Positions 20,122 to 27,796 of a DNA stretch of 64,000 nucleotides are shown piece by piece. The first letter of the stretch is position 1. Each line of letters opens with the position of its first letter. The notes under the pieces were generated by a model. It had not been told where the DNA came from. It searched no databases and saw nothing but the letters and a program-made list of their open reading frames with translations. The DNA lies in assembly GCF_000513135.1 (NCBI RefSeq), contig NZ_BAUV01000010.1:1-64000 (forward strand). Direction: 5' to 3'. The translations under genes and the position numbers were made by a program. The DNA comes from Halalkalibacter akibai JCM 9157 (lineage in GTDB: Bacteria > Bacillota > Bacilli > Bacillales > Bacillaceae_D).

Positions 20122-20916
20122 ATGAGAATTTTATTTATAGGTGACGTGGTAGGTTCGCCTGGCCGCAAAATGGTTAAAGACTACACGATGAAATTGAAAC
20201 AAAAATACAAACCAACCATTACCGTGATCAACGGGGAAAATGCAGCATCTGGAAAGGGAATAACAGAGAAAATCTATAAAGGATTTTTAGATGCAGGTGC
20301 ACAAGTTGTTACGTTAGGAAATCATAGTTGGGATAACCGAGAGATCTTTGAATTTATTGACAGAGCAAAATCCCTTGTGAGACCTGCAAATTACCCTGCT
20401 GGTGTTCCAGGTAAAGGCTATACACTTTTTAAATTCAATCAAATTGAAATTGCTGTTATTAACTTGATGGGGAGAACATTCCTTCCGGCGATTGATTGTC
20501 CATTTCAAAAAGTGGATGAAATACTAGAAGAGCTCAACGGGAGAACTCCATTTATTTTTGTTGATTTCCACGCAGAAGCTACAAGTGAAAAACAAGCAAT
20601 GGGCTGGTATTTAGATGGACGTGTATCGGCAGTTGTTGGAACTCATACTCATGTTCAAACAGCAGATGAACGTATACTTCCTGATGGAACAGCTTATTTA
20701 ACCGATGTGGGAATGACGGGGCCTTATGATGGGATTTTGGGTGTTGAGAAGGAAGCAGTGTTGCATAGATTTCTAACTAGTTTACCAGTTCGTTTTAATG
20801 TCGCTGAAGGTCGTGAGCAATTAAATGGTGTTGTGATTGATTTAAATCCTAAAACAGGTCAAGCGACATCGATTAAAAGAGTCGTTATTAACGAAGATCA
20901 TCCATTTTTTGAGTAA
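20122..20916 (+). CDS. ymdB: Metallophosphoesterase YmdB
   Basis: 264-residue YmdB-family phosphodiesterase. Metal-binding motifs: GDVVGSPGR at the N-terminus, NGENAA (about residues 38-43), GNHSWDN (about 66-72), DFHAEA (about 148-153) and GTHTHVQTAD (about 175-184). In B. subtilis it affects biofilm and motility switching and cleaves 2',3'-cyclic nucleotides. AAAGGAG precedes the ATG. It lies downstream of rny, as in B. subtilis. Confidence 0.95.
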   Translation: MRILFIGDVVGSPGRKMVKDYTMKLKQKYKPTITVINGENAASGKGITEKIYKGFLDAGAQVVTLGNHSWDNREIFEFIDRAKSLVRPANYPAGVPGKGYTLFKFNQIEIAVINLMGRTFLPAIDCPFQKVDEILEELNGRTPFIFVDFHAEATSEKQAMGWYLDGRVSAVVGTHTHVQTADERILPDGTAYLTDVGMTGPYDGILGVEKEAVLHRFLTSLPVRFNVAEGREQLNGVVIDLNPKTGQATSIKRVVINEDHPFFE

Positions 20917-21082
20917 GCGATAATAATTTTAAGATTTTAGGAATAAGGATAGGTTTTCTGAAATATGATGAATTAGATGAACATCTTGTACGATTAGCGA
21001 TTTCCTTGCTAATGTCACAGAATGCATGACGACAATCGTAATCATGACAGCCCACTTATCGTTTACAGAGGAGGTACAAGAA

Positions 21083-21343
21083 ATGGAAGTCTTAAAAGTT
21101 TCAGCAAAATCTACTCCCAATTCTGTTGCTGGCGCCCTAGCTGGTGTCATACGTGAACGTGGAGCAGCAGAGATTCAAGCAATTGGAGCAGGAGCGCTTA
21201 ACCAGTCGATAAAAGCGATTGCGATTGCCCGTGGGTTTGTAGCCCCTAGTGGAATTGATCTTGTTTGCATCCCGGCATTTACAGATATTAAGATTGAGGG
21301 AGAAGAACGCACAGCAATGAAAATTATTGTAGAGCCAAGATAA
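21083..21343 (+). CDS. spoVS: Stage V sporulation protein S
   Basis: 86-residue SpoVS, an Alba-like small nucleic-acid-binding protein needed for septation control and spore coat assembly. Starts MEVLKVSAKSTPNSVAGALAG, with AGAGGAGG upstream of ATG 21083; an earlier in-frame ATG at 21026 has no ribosome site and would add a non-conserved leader. Followed by a long perfect terminator. Confidence 0.96.
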   Translation: MEVLKVSAKSTPNSVAGALAGVIRERGAAEIQAIGAGALNQSIKAIAIARGFVAPSGIDLVCIPAFTDIKIEGEERTAMKIIVEPR

Positions 21344-21358
21344 TAAAACTTAGCTCAC

Positions 21359-21405
21359 GAGGTTAAATCAATTGGTTATGACCAATTGATTTAACCTCTT
21401 TTTTT
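21359..21405 (+). terminator. Strong terminator after spoVS
   Basis: 18-bp perfect stem (left arm 21359-21376, right arm 21381-21398) with loop TATG and T7. Confidence 0.9.
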
Positions 21406-21426
21406 GTGAGTTAACTTTATATACTT

Positions 21427-21458
21427 CTTATCCGAAAAAGCTTGCTTTTTCGGATAAG
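21427..21458. repeat. 15-bp perfect inverted repeat upstream of korA
   Basis: Left arm CTTATCCGAAAAAGC, two-base centre, right arm GCTTTTTCGGATAAG. No T run follows on either side, so it is not a standard terminator; it may be an operator or a cruciform-forming site. Confidence 0.6.
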
Positions 21459-21504
21459 AGAGACTATTATAAGGACGTTTGATAGCTTTTAACATTTCAG
21501 AAAT

Positions 21505-21528
21505 CGAGTAATTCTAGTAAAATACTCG
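21505..21528. promoter_or_regulatory. Dyad overlapping a possible korA -10 box
   Basis: CGAGTA (21505-21510) and TACTCG (21523-21528), 12 bases apart, overlap TAAAAT (21518-21523), a possible -10 element. Candidate operator; no regulator is identified. Confidence 0.35.
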
Positions 21529-21601
21529 GAAAAATGCTAAAATATTAGAAAATAACCGAAATGTGATACGAGTCTATATAGATACGCAAGGAGTGGAGAG
21601 A

Positions 21602-23365
21602 GTGAGAGAGCAATTATCATGGAAAGTTGGCGGTCAGCAAGGTGAAGGTATTGAAAGTACAGGAGAAATTTTTGCTTCTGCCCTAAATCGTCAAGGATAT
21701 TTTCTTTATGGGTACCGTCATTTTTCATCGAGAATTAAAGGTGGGCACACAAACAATAAAATTCGTGTAAGCACAAAACCTTTAAATTCGATTTCCGATG
21801 ATTTAAATATACTTGTTGCATTTGACCAAGAAACAATTGATGTGAATATTCATGAACTTCGTCAAGACGGGATTATTATTGCGGATGCAAAGTTCAATCC
21901 TGTAGTAACGGAAGGGTTCAATGCTCGTTTGTTTGCTGTGCCCTTTACAGAAATTGCGACAGAACTTGGAACCTCACTCATGAAAAACATGGTTGCGGTT
22001 GGAGCTTCTAGTGCGATATTAGGCTTAGATCCGGAAAGTTATAAAGATGTAGTAGAAGACTTATTCTTAAAAAAAGGAGCTTCCGTTGTTGAAAAAAACA
22101 TGGAAGCGATTCATGCAGGAGCAGCCTTTTTCCGAAATGAAGCTGGAAATGACTTACCTGACTTGAAATTAGCACCTGCAGATGGGAAAAAGCGTATGTT
22201 CATGATTGGAAATGATGCAATCGGTCTTGGGGCAATTGCTGCAGGAAGTCGTTTTATGGCAGCATATCCTATTACTCCGGCATCAGAAATTATGGAGTAT
22301 ATGATTGAAAAGTTACCTGAATTTGGTGGAACGGTTATTCAAACAGAAGATGAGATTGCTGCTTGTACGATGGCGATCGGGGCTAACTATGCTGGAGTAC
22401 GTGCTTTTACAGCCTCAGCAGGACCAGGTTTATCTTTAATGGCAGAAGCTATTGGTCTATCAGGTATGACAGAACAACCGCTTGTTATCGTAGATACACA
22501 ACGAGGTGGTCCAAGTACTGGATTACCAACGAAACAAGAACAGTCTGATTTAATGGCAATGATCTACAGTACTCATGGTGATATTCCTAAAGTTGTAATT
22601 ACTCCAAGTACAGTAGAAGAAGCGTTTTATGATACAGTTGAAGCGTTTAACCTCTCAGAGGAATATCAATGTCCAGTTATTTTAGTGACAGACTTAGCTT
22701 TGTCTCTTGGAAAACAAACAGTAGAACCACTTGATTTTAATCGAGTAGAAGTTCGACGTGGTGCACTAAGACTTGAGAGTGAGATTCCAGAGAGAATAGA
22801 TGGAGCCTATTATAAGCGTTATGAAGTAACCGAAACTGGAGTTTCAAATCGTGTTATTCCAGGCATGAAAAATGGGATTCATCATGTAACAGGTGTTGAA
22901 CATGACGAGACAGGAAAGCCTTCTGAATCTCCCGAAAATCGGGTAGCTCAAATGGATAAGCGTATGCGCAAACTAGCTAACTTACCAAAGACGTTCAAAG
23001 ATCCTCTTTATGTACATGCTGAGCATGAACAAGCTGATTTGTTAGTGGTTGGGGTCAACTCAACACGTGGAACGATAGAAGAAGCTATCCCTAGACTTGA
23101 AGCTGACGGAGTAAAAGTAAATCATGCACAAATTCGTCTATTACACCCGTTTCCAACTGATGAGTTAATGACTGAAATTGCAAAAGCGAATAAAGTGGTT
23201 GTTGTTGAGAATAATGCCACTGCACAACTGGCGAACATTATTAAAATGAATGTCGGCAATGTAAAAATCGAAAATGTTTTAAAATACGATGGAAATCCAT
23301 TTTTACCTGGTGAATTACATGAAAAGTGTAAGACATTAGTTGAAACAAGCAAGGAGTTGGTGTAA
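21602..23365 (+). CDS. korA: 2-oxoacid:ferredoxin oxidoreductase, fused gamma/alpha subunit
   Basis: About 587 residues. The N-terminal part (about 1-175) is the gamma domain, beginning WKVGGQQGEGIESTGE; residues about 190-575 are the alpha (pyrimidine-binding) domain with AYPITPASEIMEY and a C-terminal transketolase-like region. It pairs with KorB to oxidise 2-oxoacids, probably 2-oxoglutarate, to acyl-CoA with reduced ferredoxin. Substrate assignment is by family only. GTG at 21602 is chosen because AAGGAG ends eight bases before it; GTG 21563 lacks a ribosome site. korB begins one base after the stop. Confidence 0.88.
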   Translation: MREQLSWKVGGQQGEGIESTGEIFASALNRQGYFLYGYRHFSSRIKGGHTNNKIRVSTKPLNSISDDLNILVAFDQETIDVNIHELRQDGIIIADAKFNPVVTEGFNARLFAVPFTEIATELGTSLMKNMVAVGASSAILGLDPESYKDVVEDLFLKKGASVVEKNMEAIHAGAAFFRNEAGNDLPDLKLAPADGKKRMFMIGNDAIGLGAIAAGSRFMAAYPITPASEIMEYMIEKLPEFGGTVIQTEDEIAACTMAIGANYAGVRAFTASAGPGLSLMAEAIGLSGMTEQPLVIVDTQRGGPSTGLPTKQEQSDLMAMIYSTHGDIPKVVITPSTVEEAFYDTVEAFNLSEEYQCPVILVTDLALSLGKQTVEPLDFNRVEVRRGALRLESEIPERIDGAYYKRYEVTETGVSNRVIPGMKNGIHHVTGVEHDETGKPSESPENRVAQMDKRMRKLANLPKTFKDPLYVHAEHEQADLLVVGVNSTRGTIEEAIPRLEADGVKVNHAQIRLLHPFPTDELMTEIAKANKVVVVENNATAQLANIIKMNVGNVKIENVLKYDGNPFLPGELHEKCKTLVETSKELV

Positions 23366-24232
23366 ATGGCGACATTTAAAGATTTTCGGAACAAGGTAAA
23401 GCCTAACTGGTGTCCTGGATGTGGTGATTTCTCTGTTCAAGCTGCGATTCAGCGTGCTGCTGCTAATGTAGGGATTGAACCAGATGATCTTGCTGTTGTT
23501 TCTGGTATTGGGTGTTCAGGTCGTATTTCTGGTTACATTAATTCCTATGGTCTTCACGGTGTGCACGGACGTGCTCTTCCAATTGCCCAAGGTGTTAAAA
23601 TGGCAAACCGTGATTTAACTGTTATTGCTTCAGGTGGGGATGGTGACGGATTTGCAATTGGAATGGGTCACACCATTCACGCGATTCGCCGTAATATTGA
23701 TATTACTTACATTGTCATGGATAACCAAATTTATGGTTTAACGAAAGGCCAAACGTCACCTCGTAGTGACATGGGCTTTAAAACAAAGAGTACTCCAGGT
23801 GGTTCAATTGAATCAGCCTTAAACGTGATGGAAATGGCTCTTACAGCTGGTGCAACATTTGTTGCTCAAAGTTTCTCTAGTGATTTGAAAGAGTTAACCT
23901 CTTTAATTGAACAAGGAATGAATCATAAAGGATTCTCTCTTATTAATGTTTTTAGTCCGTGTGTGACATTCAACAAAGTGAACACATATGAGTGGTTTAA
24001 ACAAAACATTACGAAACTAGCTGATGTAGAAGAGTATGACCCGAATAATCGCATGAAAGCGATGCAGACATTAATGGAGCATAATGGACTAGTGACTGGT
24101 CTTATCTATCAAAATACGGAACAACCGTCTTACCAACAGCTTATTGATAGCTATGATGAAAAGCCACTTGCTCACCAAGATTTAAAAATAAGTGAAGAGA
24201 AGTTTAATCAGTTGATGACTGAGTTTATGTAA
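23366..24232 (+). CDS. korB: 2-oxoacid:ferredoxin oxidoreductase, beta subunit
   Basis: 288-residue thiamine-diphosphate-binding beta subunit. NWCPGCGDF near the N-terminus is the conserved CxxC region of the family, and GGDGDGFAIGMGH...VMDNQIYGLTKGQ is the TPP/Mg motif with its helper segment. It carries no full 2[4Fe-4S] ferredoxin domain, so electrons would go to a separate ferredoxin. Adjacent to korA (ATG right after TAA). AAGGAGTTGGTG precedes the start. Confidence 0.9.
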   Translation: MATFKDFRNKVKPNWCPGCGDFSVQAAIQRAAANVGIEPDDLAVVSGIGCSGRISGYINSYGLHGVHGRALPIAQGVKMANRDLTVIASGGDGDGFAIGMGHTIHAIRRNIDITYIVMDNQIYGLTKGQTSPRSDMGFKTKSTPGGSIESALNVMEMALTAGATFVAQSFSSDLKELTSLIEQGMNHKGFSLINVFSPCVTFNKVNTYEWFKQNITKLADVEEYDPNNRMKAMQTLMEHNGLVTGLIYQNTEQPSYQQLIDSYDEKPLAHQDLKISEEKFNQLMTEFM

Positions 24233-24237
24233 CAATG

Positions 24238-24275
24238 AAAAATCGACGCTTACTTAAAAGAAGTGTCGATTTTTT
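24238..24275 (+). terminator. Terminator after korB
   Basis: Stem AAAAATCGACGCTT/AAGTGTCGATTTTT with one G-U pair, then more T. Confidence 0.82.
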
Positions 24276-24382
24276 CTGTTCATTCTTCTATTTTTTATTG
24301 TATGAAGATCATAAATTTTTTCTAATGAAAGCTTATTAATAGAACCTTTTATACTTGTTCTGAAATCGACAAACAAGTTTCA

Positions 24383-24411
24383 TTGAGTTTATGAAAAGTT
24401 CCACGTATAAT
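24383..24411 (+). promoter_or_regulatory. Sigma-A promoter for miaB-ricA
   Basis: TTGAGT (24383-24388), 17-base spacer, TATAAT (24406-24411), about 90 bases before miaB. Confidence 0.65.
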
Positions 24412-24498
24412 GTATGAAGGAAACTTCGCTAAAATTCGCTCAAAACAGATGGGCTTTTTATATTTTGGTTGTACGTATGATAGGAAGGAGTTTTAAAG

Positions 24499-26120
24499 AT
24501 GAACGAAGATCAACGTTTAGGACGTTTAGGAAATACTTCAGACGCTGATAAGAGCCAGACAGAAGAGAAACCAAAAAAAGATTATGGGAAGTATTTTGAT
24601 TTCTCGAATGCGAAAGTTATATCAGAAGAAGACAACAAAAAGGTGATTAGGATTGCTGGACGCGAAATCTCAATCTATGATCAACCTGACTATAAACAGG
24701 GGAAACGCAGAGGGAAAGAGGATGTACAAGTTCTTCGTCCTGATAGCTTGATTCCTGATGATATGAAGGAAATTGGAAAAGGGAAGAAATTTCTCATTCG
24801 GACGTATGGCTGTCAAATGAATACACATGATTCAGAAAATATGGCTGGGCTATTACAAGAAATGGGTTTTGAGTCAACTGAAGAAACGACAGAGGCTGAT
24901 GTAATTCTTCTTAATACATGCGCGATTCGCGAAAATGCAGAAAACAAGGTTTTTGGTGAAATTGGACACTTAAAAACATTAAAAGTTGAGCGCCCAGAAG
25001 TCATTGTTGGGGTTTGTGGATGTATGTCACAAGAAGAAAATGTTGTTAACCGCATCATGGCGAAACATCAGCATATTGACTTGATTTTCGGTACGCATAA
25101 TATTCACCGTTTACCTGAGCTTCTTCGTAATGCTATCTATGGCAAGGAAATGGTCATCGAGGTTTGGTCGAAAGAAGGGGACATTGTTGAGAATATGCCC
25201 CGTGCTCGCCAAGGAAAGACTCTAGCTTGGGTGAATATCATGTATGGCTGTGATAAATTTTGTACGTACTGTATCGTACCTTACACTAGAGGAAAAGAGA
25301 GAAGTCGTCGACCAGAGGACATTATTAGCGAAGTTCGTGATTTAGCTAGACAAGGTTATAAAGAGATCACTCTACTTGGTCAAAATGTTAATGCTTACGG
25401 TAAAGACCTTACCGATATCAATTACGGCCTTGGTGATTTAATGGATGAGATTCATAAGATTGATATTCCACGTGTTCGTTTTACAACCAGTCATCCGAGA
25501 GATTTCGATGATCATTTAATTTCTGTTTTATCAAAAGGTGGAAATCTTGTAGAGCATATTCATTTACCAGTTCAACATGGAAATAATGAAATTCTAAAAT
25601 TAATGGCACGTAAATATACTCGTGAGTCTTATTTGGAACTTGCTCATAAAATCAAAATGGCAATCCCGAACGCTTCATTTACAACAGATCTAATTGTTGG
25701 TTTTCCAAACGAGACTGAAGAACAGTTTGAAGAAATGCTATGCTTGTACGCGAAATTGAGTTTGATAGTGCGTATACGTACATTTACTCTCCGCGTGAGG
25801 GAACACCAGCAGCAAAAATGAAAGATAATGTTCCGATGGATGTTAAAAAAGAACGATTAGCTCGGTTGAATGCGCTTGTTAACGAAATTTCTGCAAAGAA
25901 AAATCTCGATTATCAAGATCAAATTGTAGAAGTGCTTGTTGAAGGAGAAAGTAAGAAAAATCCTGAAGTGTTAGCTGGACGAACAAGAACGAATCGACTA
26001 GTAAACTTCAAAGCACCTAAATCATTAATTGGAAAAATTGTATTCGTGAAAGTAACAGAAGCAAAAACTTGGTCACTAACAGGTGAACTTGTTGAAATGG
26101 CGGAGGTAAAAGGACTATGA
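24499..26120 (+). pseudogene. miaB: tRNA-2-methylthio-N6-dimethylallyladenosine synthase MiaB, interrupted by a 1-base frameshift
   Basis: Radical-SAM methylthiotransferase acting on i6A37 tRNAs made by MiaA. Visible: an N-terminal MTTase domain with [14 protein letters not shown] and further Cys ([18 protein letters not shown]), the radical-SAM core with [17 protein letters not shown], and a TRAM domain at the C-terminus (about residues 470-535). The frame breaks near 25741: up to there the protein reads [14 protein letters not shown], then the -1 frame continues [24 protein letters not shown] to 26120. One added base near 25741-25742 restores about 540 residues, the normal length. It overlaps ricA by ATGA. 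Confidence 0.9.
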
Positions 26121-26545
26121 CAGTAGTTTATACAAGAGAAGAAATTCGTTTAAAAGCAAAAGAATTGGCAAAAATGATGGCAGAAACAGAAGAAGTTGAT
26201 TTTTTTAAGAGAGCAGAAAAGCAATTAAATGAACATTTGAGAGTGCAAGAATTAATTGCCCAAATTAAAAAACTTCAAAAAGAAGCTGTTAACTTGCAAC
26301 ATTATGGAAAGTCAGAAGCTTTGAAAGAAGTCGAAGCTAAAATTGATGGCTTGCATACTGAGATTGATGAAATCCCACTTGTTCAAGAATTTAAATCTAG
26401 TCAACTTGAAGTAAATGATTTATTGCAGATGGTCTCTAACACCATTTCAAAGACAGTAACAGAGGAAATTATTACTTCAATGGGTGGAGATGTTCTTAAA
26501 GGAACAACAACGAAAAGCCCTTACTTTGATGGTGGTTGCCAATAA
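26117..26545 (+). CDS. ricA: RicA (YmcA), RicAFT complex subunit
   Basis: 142-residue helical YlbF/YmcA-family protein. With RicF (YlbF) and RicT (YaaT) it forms the complex that promotes RNase Y cleavage, sporulation, competence and biofilm formation in B. subtilis. The C-terminus GGCQ keeps the conserved cysteine implicated in the Fe-S cluster of the complex. Overlaps the miaB end by ATGA. The genes rny, ricA and cotE in one window match B. subtilis gene order. Confidence 0.92.
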   Translation: MTVVYTREEIRLKAKELAKMMAETEEVDFFKRAEKQLNEHLRVQELIAQIKKLQKEAVNLQHYGKSEALKEVEAKIDGLHTEIDEIPLVQEFKSSQLEVNDLLQMVSNTISKTVTEEIITSMGGDVLKGTTTKSPYFDGGCQ

Positions 26546-27062
26546 AAATTTCGGGTTTAATGATTTAATTTACAAGCCGGTAATCGAGCTGCCCTTTTTT
26601 AACAACAAAAGGGTTTGAGGGTTACCGGTTTTTCCTGTATTTAAAAGGCTTTATTTGTAAATATGTTCTTTAAATAAATAGTGAAATCGAGCAAACACAT
26701 ATACTTTACCAAAAACAACAAGGTATGAGAAAATGACCATTTTAAAGACATTATTAAAACTTAAACGCATAAAATATTAAAGGGAACAATCCAAGAACGC
26801 TCAGCTTTTTGGAACTGTAACCTGAAAAAAATATGGTTGCTATAAAGAACTTTTCTCGATTCATGTACTAAACTTTAACATCTCGACATATCGTGTACAG
26901 ATAACGCTTTGCTATCATCATCTTTATTTCTTTTTTAGCACATTGGTTATTCGCCCTGCATAGGATGACAGTGAAGCATTTGGCGGAGCGAATTAGGCAA
27001 AAGTAGCCGACACGAGCGACCGACAACTGGATATGATATGAGAAAGAGGAGGGTTTTGTTTC
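26546..27062. other. 517-base intergenic region between ricA and cotE
   Basis: Contains the ricA terminator at 26574-26635. The remainder, which should hold the cotE promoter(s), shows no convincing coding frame. Sporulation sigma elements are too degenerate for me to call. Confidence 0.5.
26574..26635 (+). terminator. Two-part terminator after ricA
   Basis: Outer stem CCGGTAA (26577-26583)/TTACCGG (26622-26628), inner stem CCCTTTT/AAAAGGG, followed by TTTTT. Confidence 0.7.
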
Positions 27063-27629
27063 ATGTCTCAAAAATTTAACTATCGTGAAATTATTACAAA
27101 AGCGGTATGTGGAAAAGGTCGTAAGTTCTGTGAAGCAACTCATACGATTAGCCCTTCACACAGACCGTCAAGCATTCTTGGGTGCTGGATTATTAATCAC
27201 AAGTACAGCGCAGAAAAAAAGGGTGACACGGTTGTAGTGCAAGGAAGCTATGACATTAACGTCTGGTTCTCGTATAATAAAAATACGAAAACAGACGTGG
27301 CAACACAAACAGTTACTTACTCAGACGCGATTCCACTTACTATGCAAGATGCAAACATTTTATCTGATGAAATGGATGTTATTGCAAGAGCAGTTCAACA
27401 ACCTAATACGCTTGAAGCAACGATCTCTGAAAACGGAGCAAATGTTGATGTTCAAGTAGAGAGAGAATTCCTAGTAGAATGCATTGGTGAAACAAAAGTG
27501 GCCGTAGCAGTTAACCCAGATGGGCTGTTAGACGACTTTACAGCAGCAGCAGACTACACAGATGATGTTAGTGACGAGGAATATGAGCGTCTTGATCCAA
27601 ATTTCCTTCACAGTGAATTTGATAAGTAG
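27063..27629 (+). CDS. cotE: Outer spore coat morphogenetic protein CotE
   Basis: 188 residues, close to the family length of about 181. CotE begins [22 protein letters not shown] and has an acidic C-terminus ([15 protein letters not shown]). It forms the scaffold on which the outer coat assembles, in the mother cell. AGAGGAGGG lies upstream of the ATG. Expected sigma-E/sigma-K control is from family knowledge. Followed by a terminator, then mutS. Confidence 0.96.
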   Translation: MSQKFNYREIITKAVCGKGRKFCEATHTISPSHRPSSILGCWIINHKYSAEKKGDTVVVQGSYDINVWFSYNKNTKTDVATQTVTYSDAIPLTMQDANILSDEMDVIARAVQQPNTLEATISENGANVDVQVEREFLVECIGETKVAVAVNPDGLLDDFTAAADYTDDVSDEEYERLDPNFLHSEFDK

Positions 27630-27633
27630 GACG

Positions 27634-27670
27634 ATAGAGCGAGCCCAAACAGTGGCTTGCTCTATTTTTC
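27634..27670 (+). terminator. Terminator after cotE
   Basis: Stem ATAGAGCGAGC/GCTTGCTCTAT (one G-T pair) followed by TTTTTC. Confidence 0.82.
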
Positions 27671-27752
27671 TTTTACTTGTAAATCGAGTACTAGTTTAGA
27701 GTGAATCAAGTTGGGAGGGAGTTTATCCCTAATGCTAGCTTGTAAGAAGCTA

Positions 27753-27761
27753 TGTTATAAT
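27753..27761 (+). promoter_or_regulatory. Extended -10 promoter of mutS
   Basis: TGTTATAAT is a TGnTATAAT extended -10 box about 35 bases before the mutS start; no clear -35 box. Confidence 0.5.
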
Positions 27762-27796
27762 AAGGTTGACTTGAATACGTACGGTGGAGGACAACA

